64,000 nt of DNA from Caballeronia sp. dw_276 (GCF_018449635.1 NZ_JAAVUV010000010.1:62001-126000); one strand, 5' to 3'. Numbered from the stretch's first letter, positions 51,124 through 58,842 are shown. The notes: generated by a model not told the origin, from the letters alone. Made by a program: numbers and translations.

Positions 51124-51187
51124 CTGTCTCCTCCATGTCTCCTCCTGATATGGATTCAGCCCGCTCCGCAACGAGTGGGCTTTTTTT
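51124..51187 (+). ncRNA. Candidate small RNA with tandem anti-Shine-Dalgarno motifs
   Basis: A unit of about 64 bases. Just after the predicted start lie two copies of TGTCTCCTCC (51125-51134 and 51136-51145), pyrimidine-rich and complementary to GGAGGAGACA-type ribosome binding sites. It ends in a terminator: stem AGCCCGCTC / GAGTGGGCT (51158-51166, 51173-51181, one G-U pair) and seven T. No open frame fits. It could alternatively be an attenuating leader of the gene at 51252. A unit with the same motif exists at 53.0-53.1 kb on the other strand. Confidence 0.6.
51158..51187 (+). terminator. Terminator of the candidate small RNA
   Basis: Nine-bp stem, six-base loop and a run of seven T. No plus-strand protein gene precedes it, which is the main argument for an independent short transcript. 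Confidence 0.85.
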
Positions 51188-51251
51188 CGTCCGTACCTTT
51201 CGTGTTGAGGTTTTCATCAGGCAGAATTTCCGGACAAACCGGAGATTTCCG

Positions 51252-51659
51252 ATGCAAATCCACATCCGCGAGATCGATCATGTCGTGATTCGGTGCGCTA
51301 ACCTCGACGCCATGGTCCAGTTCTACGCCACCGTGCTTGGATGTCCGGTCGAGAAGGAGCAGCGCGAACTCGGGCTGATCCAGATGCGCGCGGGGCGTTC
51401 GCTGATCGACTTGCTGGCGGTCGGCGCCAGGATCGACCGGCCGGAAAGCGGTACGCCGGGCGCGGGCAACAACATGGATCACGTGTGCTTGCGCGTCGAT
51501 CCGTTCGATGCCGCCGCCCTGCGCGCGCATCTAATGGAGAACGGCGTGCGCCTGGGCGAAGAAGCCCGTCGATACGGCGCGGAGGGTTTCGGCCCATCGC
51601 TGTACTTCTTTGATCCGGAGGGCAATCTCATCGAATTGAAGGGACCGCCCGAGGCGTAA
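51252..51659 (+). CDS. Glyoxalase/VOC-fold protein
   Basis: A 135-residue vicinal-oxygen-chelate protein. The ATG at 51252 has CGGAG upstream; a longer frame would include the small-RNA terminator and is rejected. Two paired babbab modules are visible: IDHVVIRCANLDAMVQFYAT with first metal histidine, then MDHVCLRVDPFDAAALRAHL, closing with LYFFDPEGNLIELKGP with the metal glutamate. Members include glyoxalases, dioxygenases and resistance proteins. The substrate is not evident. Confidence 0.88.
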   Translation: MQIHIREIDHVVIRCANLDAMVQFYATVLGCPVEKEQRELGLIQMRAGRSLIDLLAVGARIDRPESGTPGAGNNMDHVCLRVDPFDAAALRAHLMENGVRLGEEARRYGAEGFGPSLYFFDPEGNLIELKGPPEA

Positions 51660-51673
51660 AAGCGCCGCTGAGA

Positions 51674-52225
51674 TCAGCGCGGCGCGCCCTTGAATACCGT
51701 CCAGTCGATGGCAACCGGGTCCACGCTCGCGCTTCCCAGCGACGCCTCACCGTCCTGCACCGTGCATTGAAGCCGCATCGTCCGTTCCGCCAACGCGCCG
51801 AGCGCTGCGGCGACGCCATCGGTGAGCGACCAGACGGTCACATTCTGCATCCGCTCGACCTTGGCTTTCACGCCTTGCCACCAGATTTCCGACGTCCGGC
51901 CGCCGTACGCAATCACAATGACTTTGTCAGCGCGCCCGCTCGCCTTCGCGATGCGCCGTTCTTCCGGCTGACCTACTTCGATCCACGTCTCGATTTGCCC
52001 CGTCAGATCCTTTTGCCAGAGATCGGGTTCGTCGGTGTCCGAGAGGCCTTTGGTGAATTCCAGGCGCTCGCTCGCGAATAACGCAAAGGCGGCGACGCGC
52101 ACCATCATCCGGTCGTCGGTTTCGGACGGATGCCGGGCAATGGTCAGCGCGTGGTCGCCGTAGTAATGCCGATCCATGTCGGCGATTTGCAGTTCAGCTT
52201 TATAGATTGTGGATTTGAGGGCCAT
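51674..52225 (-). CDS. yaeQ: YaeQ family protein
   Basis: A 183-residue protein of the YaeQ family, which has a PD-(D/E)xK nuclease-like fold. It starts MALKSTIYKAELQIADMDRH and contains the diagnostic YYGDHALTIARHPSETDDRM and the EPDLWQKDLTGQIETWIEVG block with a putative active-site D/E/Q arrangement, followed by VIVIAYGGRTSEIWW. YaeQ was studied as a suppressor of an RfaH defect; its biochemical function remains unclear. It is convergent with the glyoxalase-fold gene. Confidence 0.93.
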   Translation of the reverse strand: MALKSTIYKAELQIADMDRHYYGDHALTIARHPSETDDRMMVRVAAFALFASERLEFTKGLSDTDEPDLWQKDLTGQIETWIEVGQPEERRIAKASGRADKVIVIAYGGRTSEIWWQGVKAKVERMQNVTVWSLTDGVAAALGALAERTMRLQCTVQDGEASLGSASVDPVAIDWTVFKGAPR

Positions 52226-52473
52226 GCAACACCGAAAAGCCTCGGGTGAGAGGCCGTAAAAGGGATTTGCTACAGATTTGGCGATGAACGCAGCCGATGG
52301 CGCGTGCGCCGACGCGTGATGATACCGAACGCGTGCGCTGGTTGCGGAGATTAGCGTGAAGGGAATGTCGTGCCGGACGATGCGTCAGAACCGGCACAGG
52401 TTGTTGCCTGACGTTGTGTGCTGAAACGCAAATCGGCGCCAGGCGCCGCCGATCTCGTCACGAGCTTAAAAGT

Positions 52474-52818
52474 TTATTGCTTGATAAACCGGTCAGCAGT
52501 CCATAAGCCTTGAGTATCGCTATTCGAGGCATTCACGAATTCAACGTCATGACCGACTACGCGCACCACGCGGAAATGTGCGTCTTCCGGCGTTGCCAAA
52601 CATTGAAAGCCCGAGAAGAATTCCTGCATTTTCTGTTGCTCGCCGGCCTGGGCATGTTGATCGGCGGAATCAAATTTATCCTTCGATAAACACCCGTACG
52701 AATTAGGCAAGAAACTGAATGTTTGTTGCGGCTGGATTACTGTGTCCTGGGCTTGGACTGACGTAATAGCGGCGAATGCACAGATCACCGCGGCACCTGC
52801 GACAGCGCTTTTTCTCAT
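52474..52818 (-). CDS. Small secreted protein of unknown function
   Basis: A 114-residue protein with a strong ribosome site (AAGGAGGCGATAA) and a signal peptide (MRKSAVAGAAVICAFAAITS, cleavage near VQAQ). The mature part has two cysteines (NSYGCLSK, GFQCLATPED) likely to form a disulfide, and ends FVNASNSDTQGLWTADRFIK. I do not recognise a family. It resembles small periplasmic proteins carried as lineage-specific genes. Confidence 0.72.
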   Translation of the reverse strand: MRKSAVAGAAVICAFAAITSVQAQDTVIQPQQTFSFLPNSYGCLSKDKFDSADQHAQAGEQQKMQEFFSGFQCLATPEDAHFRVVRVVGHDVEFVNASNSDTQGLWTADRFIKQ

Positions 52819-53023
52819 TTATCGCCTCCTTGAAACTATTTCTCGGGACGTAGCTGTGTATTCAGCGGCTAGTTATTAATATGCAGCGTTATCCTAGACC
52901 AGGAATTTGAAAGAGCAAGCACGAGTTGTGTGCGCTCGCAACACGGCAAATTGCCGCAGTTTCATCTGCCGTCCGTTTTAAGACGCCCGTTAGCAAATGA
53001 TGCGGTGCAATTAGCTTGCCGAT

Positions 53024-53054
53024 AAAAAATGCCCGGTCCACGAGAACCGGGCAT
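53024..53054 (-). terminator. Terminator of the second candidate small RNA
   Basis: A perfect 9-bp stem with an eight-base loop and a T run on the minus strand. The opposite side has no T run, so its direction is clear. Confidence 0.85.
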
Positions 53055-53090
53055 TAAACCTCACGAATGAGGGAGGAGACACTTCGCATT
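53024..53090 (-). ncRNA. Candidate small RNA sharing the TGTCTCCTCC motif
   Basis: Read on the minus strand: TGTCTCCTCC (53081-53072), a small hairpin CCTCA-TTCG-TGAGG (53072-53059), then a terminator stem ATGCCCGGT / ACCGGGCAT (53054-53046, 53037-53029) followed by six T. The 10-base motif near the 5' end is identical to that of the unit at 51.1 kb. TTGACC at 53112-53107 may be the -35, but no good -10 is seen. No protein gene on this strand lies upstream, so the terminator implies an independent short RNA. Confidence 0.55.
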
Positions 53091-53334
53091 AGCGGACCTG
53101 ATCGCTGGTCAAAGTCCGGTTATTGTTAAGCATTTTATGTGCCGGTAATCAAGCGCCAGACGAGGCAACCAATCGTCAGATGAAAAGCCTTTAGTCTCAG
53201 GCACTTGGCTTGACGCAAGGTGCGCACGACTCGCACGACAAGACTGAGCGCCTTCCATTTCCACGTTTTTTTGTACAAATTGTTGTCAGGAACGCGCCGT
53301 CATGGATTAATCAGCGCTTCTTTCAGGAGCTCAC

Positions 53335-53961
53335 ATGACACTTACTCAATGGCTGCCGTTCGCGATTGCATCGGCGATTCTCGTCGCAATACCCGGACCG
53401 ACCGTGCTGCTCGTGGTGTCCTACGCGCTGGGACACGGCCGGAAATACGCGTTTGCGACTACCGCCGGGGTCGCGCTCGGTGATCTCACATCCATGACGG
53501 CGTCCATGCTCGGGCTTGGCGTGCTGCTGGCGGCATCGGCGGAAATGTTCATGGTGGTCAAATGGATCGGCGCGGCTTATCTCATCTATCTGGGTATCAA
53601 GCTTTGGCGCGCGCCCGTGATCGATACCGACGCGGTGCAGACCCCCGCCGAATTGCGCACGGGACGGATTGTCGCGCATGCGTACGCGGTGACTGTGCTG
53701 AACCCGAAGAGCATCATTTTCTTTGTCGCGTTCCTGCCGCAATTCATCGATCCACATGTGGCCAGCATCTCGCAAATCGCGATCATGGAGGCGACGTTCG
53801 TTGGTCTCGCGGCCGCGAATGCGTTTGGGTACGCGATGCTGGCATCGGTGGCGCGGCGGGCAATCAGGCGTCCGAGCGTGCAGCGTGGGGTCAACCGGAC
53901 GGGCGGCGCGCTGCTGATGGGCGCGGGGGTGTTTGCGGCGGTTTGGAAGAAGGCGGGGTAG
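53335..53961 (+). CDS. LysE/RhtB-family amino acid exporter
   Basis: A 208-residue inner-membrane protein with about six helices. The start has CAGGAG six bases upstream. FAIASAILVAIPGPTVLLVV near residue 10, with the family IPGP motif, then GHGRKYAFATTAGVALGD and LNPKSIIFFVAFLPQFIDP are diagnostic of the LysE/RhtB superfamily. It exports amino acids or related metabolites; the specific substrate is unknown. It is the last gene that looks like chromosomal backbone before the accessory region. Confidence 0.92.
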   Translation: MTLTQWLPFAIASAILVAIPGPTVLLVVSYALGHGRKYAFATTAGVALGDLTSMTASMLGLGVLLAASAEMFMVVKWIGAAYLIYLGIKLWRAPVIDTDAVQTPAELRTGRIVAHAYAVTVLNPKSIIFFVAFLPQFIDPHVASISQIAIMEATFVGLAAANAFGYAMLASVARRAIRRPSVQRGVNRTGGALLMGAGVFAAVWKKAG

Positions 53962-54028
53962 GGAAAGTCAGTGAGTCGGATTGCGTCCGGTCTCCAAAGG
54001 GCGGCCGAACAGCGAGTTGACTAATTAA

Positions 54029-54871
54029 CTATCCGTTCAGCTTGTTTCTTTGCCGTTCGAGTTGTTGGACGCTGACTTCTGGCGTAGGTAACGACTCGGG
54101 CATTGTTCCGCCCAGTTCGCGGATTGTCTGGCGCACTTTGCTTCCCACATCGAAATGAGTTTGGTTCGCTTGTCTCTTACCGGACACCTCATCTCTGCGA
54201 AGTTTTTCTTCGGTCTGCGTTGCTCGAAACAGATTGGCAGCGAGTTCGGTGCTGCCCATGTGATCCAGGATTTTTTGGCTCCTTTTCAGCCCCTTGTGCG
54301 CGTGAATATCCTTCGCGTCCAAGCCGCCATATAAGCCTTTATAGCCGTGATTCTGAAAGACCGCGTAGTCCAAAGTTGTCTCAACGCCGGCCTGGCGCGC
54401 GGTGGCGCTCAGCGCCTTGTTGTGATGCGTCAACTCGTCGCGAAGCATAAGACGCCGCTGGTCTTCCGACATGCCGGCGAACGCCTTGTTATCTTGAAGC
54501 TCCTGACGACGAGTCTGCAGGGCAAAGTACGTTTGACCGTTCGCGATAACCGGCTTCGAGGGGTCGCCGTTCTGAACGATCAAATAGCAGGCGTACCGTG
54601 AAAGCTTATAGTCGGTGATCGCGCGCTTTGCTCCAGAGCCAAGAACGACCATTTTGGTGACTTCACCGAAATGGTCGGCAGTCATGTGGTACGAGCGTTC
54701 GCATGCAACTTTGGCTTTCTCGACTACCTGCACGAAATTGCGCCAATCTTGATAGTCGAGCAACGGGGCCAGGTCGCGTGCGTACCAAAATTCCGACTTG
54801 TCTTCGTTCAGCTGCTTGATGCTCTCGAAGGTCTGGTGATGCAGCGCCGTGATGGACTTGTCATTTGGCAT
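54029..54871 (-). CDS. dinD: DNA damage-inducible protein D
   Basis: A 280-residue DinD-family protein. The ATG at 54871 has GGGAGGCG upstream; a longer frame would begin inside the LexA box and is rejected. The N-terminal Bro-N-like region reads FWYARDLAPLLDYQDWRNFV, followed by VVLGSGAKRAITDYKLSRYA and the DinD-specific FALQTRRQELQD. E. coli DinD inhibits RecA-mediated strand exchange in vitro. A LexA operator lies upstream, so SOS induction is expected. It is often carried on mobile DNA, consistent with its place at the edge of the accessory region. Confidence 0.92.
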   Translation of the reverse strand: MPNDKSITALHHQTFESIKQLNEDKSEFWYARDLAPLLDYQDWRNFVQVVEKAKVACERSYHMTADHFGEVTKMVVLGSGAKRAITDYKLSRYACYLIVQNGDPSKPVIANGQTYFALQTRRQELQDNKAFAGMSEDQRRLMLRDELTHHNKALSATARQAGVETTLDYAVFQNHGYKGLYGGLDAKDIHAHKGLKRSQKILDHMGSTELAANLFRATQTEEKLRRDEVSGKRQANQTHFDVGSKVRQTIRELGGTMPESLPTPEVSVQQLERQRNKLNG

Positions 54872-54919
54872 TGCGCCTCCCAAGGTTGATCGCCCTACTG
54901 CCGATGTTCTGGACGATTG

Positions 54920-54939
54920 TACTGTGTTTTTGTACAGGT
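54920..54939. promoter_or_regulatory. LexA (SOS) box upstream of dinD
   Basis: TACTGTGTTTTTGTACAGGT fits the proteobacterial SOS box: CTGT (54922-54925) and ACAG (54934-54937) separated by eight bases. It sits about 50 bases upstream of the dinD start, in the promoter. Confidence 0.8.
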
Positions 54940-55075
54940 TTGCCATCGCCCCACACAGTCACTTCAATACAAAACCTTGATAAGACCGTGAGTTGCAAGC
55001 CAGTGGCTCATCTAATGCGTGGTACCCATAATTGTGTACCTTAGTGTGTACCAAAAGCCTGCGTCGCTACGCATC

Positions 55076-55978
55076 TTATGCAGCAAAAGAAGAGTCTGAT
55101 AGATGGTCAACCATCGAATATCGCACCAATGAACGAAGCTGGCTTAACGTCGTACCGCTTTCGGTTCTGGCATCGATCCCCGAGGCCACGATCCGAATTC
55201 CAAAGCGCTTGGCAAGCTCGGCGCGTGTGACTTTCGTTTCGCTATCCGACGGGTCGGGCACCTTGTCTTCAAATAAATGCTTCACCAACGTATTCCGGAC
55301 ATCCGCTGGAGACTTATCGTCGTGCGTAACCAGCGTGAATTCGAGGTTATACGGCGGCGGCATTAACCCGAGCGTACCGGTCCATGGTTCTTCATCGTCC
55401 CGTTCGAGAGAGAAGTAGATGCCGTAGAGCGAGTCGGACTCTCGGACCAATTTCTCCTCAAGAACTTGTTTCACCTTGGATTTTGCAAGCGCGTCAGCAA
55501 ATTCGTCTGGCAGCGCGACACGGGTATAACTTCTGCCAAGCCAACCCGCAAGATTGTCCAGCCAAAGGGCCCGAGTGTTGTGGGGCTCGCTCACAACGTC
55601 CTTAATGCTGTAAAGCGGCGCTGGAATACGCGCTAAGATTTTCCGCGGCAGCCACCGACGTTTTTGAATGTCGATTGCAAGCGCCATGACAACTTCGACC
55701 GCATGAGCTTCGACGTGTATTACTCGGGGTTCATTACCTTTAACAAACCTGGGACTGCAAGCCTCGACGCATGTCGCTCCGACTATTTCAAATACTGGAA
55801 CCTTCTCGAAGGAGTGGTTCTGAAGATTGCAAGTCTGGGACGCGATAACCCACCAGTCTGCTTCATCGCACGCGAAGCCGACTTTCGCGAGGTCACCGCT
55901 CGATATAACTGCCCCTTGCCACCACTCAGCCTCTTTGATTTTCTGAAGAATGGCGGGAAAATCTTCAGCCAGCGTCAC
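55076..55978 (-). CDS. Protein of unknown function, third gene of an accessory operon
   Basis: About 300 residues if translation starts at the GTG at 55978; an ATG at 56074 would add 32 residues but overlap the upstream gene by 110 bases, which is unusual. I recognise no domain. Visible features: tryptophan-rich N-terminus (KEAEWWQGAVISSGD, CDEADWWVIASQTCNLQN), a Leu/Trp segment ALWLDNLAGWLGRSYTRVAL, and acidic C-terminal half. The phrase WWVIASQTCNLQN resembles the start of proteins handling a receptor-like substrate but this is not firm. It follows a HTH protein and a TIGR04255 protein in one operon. Confidence 0.75.
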   Translation of the reverse strand: MTLAEDFPAILQKIKEAEWWQGAVISSGDLAKVGFACDEADWWVIASQTCNLQNHSFEKVPVFEIVGATCVEACSPRFVKGNEPRVIHVEAHAVEVVMALAIDIQKRRWLPRKILARIPAPLYSIKDVVSEPHNTRALWLDNLAGWLGRSYTRVALPDEFADALAKSKVKQVLEEKLVRESDSLYGIYFSLERDDEEPWTGTLGLMPPPYNLEFTLVTHDDKSPADVRNTLVKHLFEDKVPDPSDSETKVTRAELAKRFGIRIVASGIDARTESGTTLSQLRSLVRYSMVDHLSDSSFAA

Positions 55979-56636
55979 TTCTGCGGTCAATATCGGCGAG
56001 ATTTGAGTTGCCGATGAAGACGCCGGTTCGGCGCACCGGATTCGCCATGGCAGCCATTTCGACAGAAAGCCCATTCAATTTAGCCGCAAGGGCGTCTGTG
56101 AGATCAGAGCCGACAAGCGTATCACTTTGCAGCGTCGACAGGAATGAGCCACCAGGCAGTGCAATGTTCCAAACTGCCTTTAGCCTTTTGAGGTCAGCCT
56201 CACCTGAATTATTAAGCAGTTCAGCCAGCACTCTAATTTTGTCGCCCTTCTTTGCGTTGCGCGGACTTTGTCCCTCGTACCAGTCGTAGACTGTCTTTCT
56301 TGTCACAGAGAAGAGCTCCGCCAACTGAGTGACTGAGATATCTAGTCGCGATTTGATCGCATCTAGTTGTTCCGGCACGGTCCATTCAGCGGAAGCTGTC
56401 TCCGTCGATTGAGGCGGCGAGAACGTTTGGGGTGTGACGAGGAAGGGCACTCCGTCTACGAAAAATGCCATTCCCTTAGCTTTAAGCAAGCTACCCGGTG
56501 TCCCAAATGCCGTTACTGTCGGCAACCAAACGATAGCTCCGGCGGAGCTCGCATCAGGCGCCGTGTATTCGTAGTAAGCCGGTGTCTGAATTGGCATAGA
56601 CGTTGCCGACGGGGAGGGCGGAAGATCAGGCCACAT
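55965..56636 (-). CDS. Helix-turn-helix protein, second gene of the accessory operon
   Basis: A 223-residue protein. The start at 56636 has AAAGGAGAAAACA upstream and overlaps the previous gene by 11 bases. An XRE-like helix-turn-helix sits around residues 92-130 (LDISVTQLAELFSVTRKTVY then DWYEGQSPRNAKKGDK). The N-terminal 80 residues are proline-rich and unlike a DNA-binding protein; the C-terminal 80 residues are helical. It may autoregulate the operon through the direct repeats upstream of its first gene, or be a structural partner of its neighbours. Confidence 0.8.
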   Translation of the reverse strand: MWPDLPPSPSATSMPIQTPAYYEYTAPDASSAGAIVWLPTVTAFGTPGSLLKAKGMAFFVDGVPFLVTPQTFSPPQSTETASAEWTVPEQLDAIKSRLDISVTQLAELFSVTRKTVYDWYEGQSPRNAKKGDKIRVLAELLNNSGEADLKRLKAVWNIALPGGSFLSTLQSDTLVGSDLTDALAAKLNGLSVEMAAMANPVRRTGVFIGNSNLADIDRRSDAG

Positions 56637-57447
56637 TGTTTTCTCCTTTCCATACAGCGAAAGCATGATCCGTGCAGACATTTGCGTCCCTAAAAAACGC
56701 GTTGGCCCGCTGATGCAAGCCATCTAAAAATTGCTCAATTTCCTGACAAGAGGTTGTCCGGTGAGGCACGGGAAAACTCCTGCTCGCATCAATATCAAGC
56801 ATTAGCTGATCCGGCCCAAGCGGTGGAATCTGCAGAGGTTGAGCCGGGCCTTGCACAGCGCCAAAAAGACCTATCAAATCGATTGGTATCGAAGGCATTT
56901 CTGCTGTGTAAGCAATGCGTGCTGCTAACTTTTCCTCTCCGAAGCTGTAGCCATATTGGGACAGCCCACCTGTGGCTTTGAAAGGCACGACCTGAGGAGT
57001 TAAAAATCCGGCAGCCATATAGTCCGACAGAGTTTCGCCACCCCGTGTTTTGAATCGATCGACGTATCGAACGCCGACCGCGGTTATATCCAAAAACTTC
57101 ATCAGATCAAACAACACTGCAAGGCATCGGTGGATTTCGGCCCGAAAATCAGAAAATCGTTTGTACTTAGTCGTGAAGAAAAGAATTTGTTCGGTGCCAA
57201 TTTGGGCGCCGAGTGACCGATCGCTCGACATGATCTGCCACGCCACAGTGGTCTGTGGAAAGTTCATCGCGCCGGGAACAACGAATTGCACCTGTTGCTG
57301 AACCTGCTGCATGAGAGGCATTGACTCGCGTAACCGACCATGAATTTGCGGCATAACCTCTGGCAGTTGCGCAAGCGGCGCAAACCGCACCGAGGCGATT
57401 GCATAAATCAGTGGCGAGTTTTTTAGGATTCCGCCGCGATCGCTCAT
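56626..57447 (-). CDS. TIGR04255-family protein, first gene of the accessory operon
   Basis: A 273-residue protein that resembles the sporadically distributed TIGR04255 family. Typical features: NSPLIYAIASVRFAPLAQLP at the start (usually [P/N]-hydrophobic-x-E/Y-A-x-x-x-[I/V]-R-F), WQIMSSDRSLGAQIGTEQIL in the middle, and ITAVGVRYVDRF, the family tyrosine/aspartate block. The start has AAGGGTGAG upstream. Members occur in scattered bacteria, often in mobile or defence-rich regions, with no settled function. Lower GC and isolation on the element agree with transfer. Confidence 0.78.
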   Translation of the reverse strand: MSDRGGILKNSPLIYAIASVRFAPLAQLPEVMPQIHGRLRESMPLMQQVQQQVQFVVPGAMNFPQTTVAWQIMSSDRSLGAQIGTEQILFFTTKYKRFSDFRAEIHRCLAVLFDLMKFLDITAVGVRYVDRFKTRGGETLSDYMAAGFLTPQVVPFKATGGLSQYGYSFGEEKLAARIAYTAEMPSIPIDLIGLFGAVQGPAQPLQIPPLGPDQLMLDIDASRSFPVPHRTTSCQEIEQFLDGLHQRANAFFRDANVCTDHAFAVWKGENNVA

Positions 57448-57486
57448 CTCACCCTTGCCTTTTCGTGTAGTTCGGAGTAAACCGCG

Positions 57487-57508
57487 AAACTATACATCAA
57501 ACTATACA
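57487..57508. promoter_or_regulatory. Tandem direct repeats in the promoter of the accessory operon
   Basis: AAACTATACA occurs twice (57487-57496 and 57499-57508), separated by TC, a 12-base period. On the minus strand each copy contains TATAGT, which could also be -10 elements. It lies 40 bases upstream of the first gene. This is a likely operator for the HTH protein of the operon. Confidence 0.55.
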
Positions 57509-57636
57509 CGGTCGGGTTAGTGTTCAACAGAAAAATGTGTTAGCTAAGTCGCAATTTGCTACGTTGGATCTGTCAAATGCTGGTCTGTGGCGGTACTGTC
57601 CATCAATAAACTGACGTCACTTGGAATGTTGCTAGC

Positions 57637-57668
57637 CTCATAAGAGAGGAGCCCATTCACCTTATGAG
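57637..57668. repeat. Inverted repeat at the end of the AlpA-like gene
   Basis: CTCATAAG (57637-57644) and CTTATGAG (57661-57668) are exact reverse complements with a 16-base spacer. There is no clear T run. It may end the integrase-AlpA transcript or be part of a recombination site. Confidence 0.35.
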
Positions 57669-57935
57669 AGGCGAATGAAAGGTGCCATGAAGCCGCAGTT
57701 TAGGCGCGTCCCTCAACGCTGCTCTCGCCTTACCGTACTGAACAGGGTCACTCAGATACAGATGGACCTCGCTGTTCATCCACACCGTACATCGTGCAGA
57801 TAATTGAATTGGTGGCGGGGCCAGCCCAGCAAGGCAGCGTTGGCGCCAACTCTCGCGGCACATTCCAACAAATGGCTCGATCTGCTTCCAACGGGAATGC
57901 CCAACAAGCGGCAATGTGTTGATGTGCTTGTGCAT
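57657..57935 (-). CDS. AlpA-like excisionase/regulator
   Basis: A 92-residue protein. The ATG at 57935 has GGGAGG upstream and lies four bases after the integrase stop, so the pair is cotranscribed. The helix-turn-helix of the prophage-regulator type reads LVGHSRWKQIEPFVGMCRES, followed by a PPPIQLSARCTVWMNSEVHL wing region typical of AlpA-like proteins. Such proteins act as excisionases or regulators for a linked integrase. Confidence 0.7.
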   Translation of the reverse strand: MHKHINTLPLVGHSRWKQIEPFVGMCRESWRQRCLAGLAPPPIQLSARCTVWMNSEVHLYLSDPVQYGKARAALRDAPKLRLHGTFHSPLIR

Positions 57936-57939
57936 GTTA

Positions 57940-58842
57940 TCAGCCTCCCTCACACACAACTTGACGGCCATAAACCTGTTCTACCCACGTCCCGCGCCCG
58001 TCACCGTGCCCGAGAAACGTTGATACGCCGGCAGCAGCCTCGCGCTTTGAGACGCCGGCCTCTTTCATCCTCTGCAAATGCTCGGTCGCATACCTGTAGC
58101 GCAGGCTGTGTGGCGCCTGCTCGCCAACCATGCCGACCCGTCGGACAACATAGTGGTAACGGTCCATCGCCTGCTTAAGCGTTTGCTTGCGGATCAGCCG
58201 GCCACCGGCTTGCTTTGATAGGTCTAGGGCATGTCGCACCGTGTCCGTCGCTCGCACGCGATCCAGTGAAGGGCTGCGGCGCGTTTTGCCGCCCTTGGTG
58301 CCATGAATCACCGTGACGAAACCATCGGTGACTGGATTGGATAGCGCGCGGAGCCAGTCAGCTAGCGACTTCACACTGCGTACGCTCTCCTCTGCGCGTA
58401 ATCCGAATTCGAGCTGGAGTTCCAGCGCCATTGCGATACCGGGGTCGATCGCATCGACCGCGACACGGAATTGCGCGAACACTTCGCGCGACATCGGTCG
58501 CTTGGTGCCGGCGCGGCTGCTTCCCGAAACGCCCAGCGTGTCGTTGCTAAGCTTGTCGGCGAACGAGCGGCGCTTGATACCTTCGAGCGCGGTGCGGACA
58601 TGCGCCAGGTTGTTGGCGATGGTTCGCTTGGAACAGTTCCGCGACATCATATCGTCGACCCAAGCCACGACGTGCTTCTCCTTGACCTGTGCCACGGTGT
58701 GGACCTGATACCCGGCGCGCCAGAGAAAACGGGCAAAACGGTCGAGCGACTGCTCCCGACCTTTGAAGGTCAGGTTGGCCTGTTTGCCACGCGCTTTGCG
58801 CGCAGCGCGGCACAGGTCGGCCGCTAGTGATTGGTGAGACAT
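57940..58842 (-). CDS. Tyrosine recombinase (phage-type integrase)
   Basis: A 300-residue site-specific recombinase. The start at 58842 has GGAGCA upstream; a longer frame adds a 60-residue hydrophobic leader and is rejected. An N-terminal SAM-like core-binding domain (about 20-110: FKGREQSLDRFARFLWRAGY) precedes the catalytic domain with Arg in LEFGLRAEESV, His-x-x-Arg in APHSLRYRYATEH, a later His in STFLGHGDGRGT, and nucleophile Tyr in WVEQVYGR. It looks like the integrase domain family PF12835. It is the recombinase of the surrounding element; its attachment sites were not identified. Confidence 0.87.
   Translation of the reverse strand: MSHQSLAADLCRAARKARGKQANLTFKGREQSLDRFARFLWRAGYQVHTVAQVKEKHVVAWVDDMMSRNCSKRTIANNLAHVRTALEGIKRRSFADKLSNDTLGVSGSSRAGTKRPMSREVFAQFRVAVDAIDPGIAMALELQLEFGLRAEESVRSVKSLADWLRALSNPVTDGFVTVIHGTKGGKTRRSPSLDRVRATDTVRHALDLSKQAGGRLIRKQTLKQAMDRYHYVVRRVGMVGEQAPHSLRYRYATEHLQRMKEAGVSKREAAAGVSTFLGHGDGRGTWVEQVYGRQVVCEGG

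Larger units (their letters stand above)
50916..51251. other. Intergenic region containing a candidate small RNA gene
   Basis: About 335 bases. The left part is the ada promoter region. The right part holds a complete plus-strand transcription unit (promoter, short transcribed region, terminator) and then the glyoxalase-fold gene leader. Confidence 0.6.
52819..53334. other. Intergenic region containing a second candidate small RNA
   Basis: About 515 bases between divergent genes, lower in GC. A minus-strand terminator with no protein gene upstream of it marks a separate transcript at 53024-53090. 53130-53330 holds the lysE-type promoter, and 52840-53020 shows nothing clear. Confidence 0.55.

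Noticed and set aside
52430..52460. Stem ATCGGCG / CGCCGAT after the small secreted protein gene
   Set aside because: No T run on the minus strand; too weak to call a terminator.
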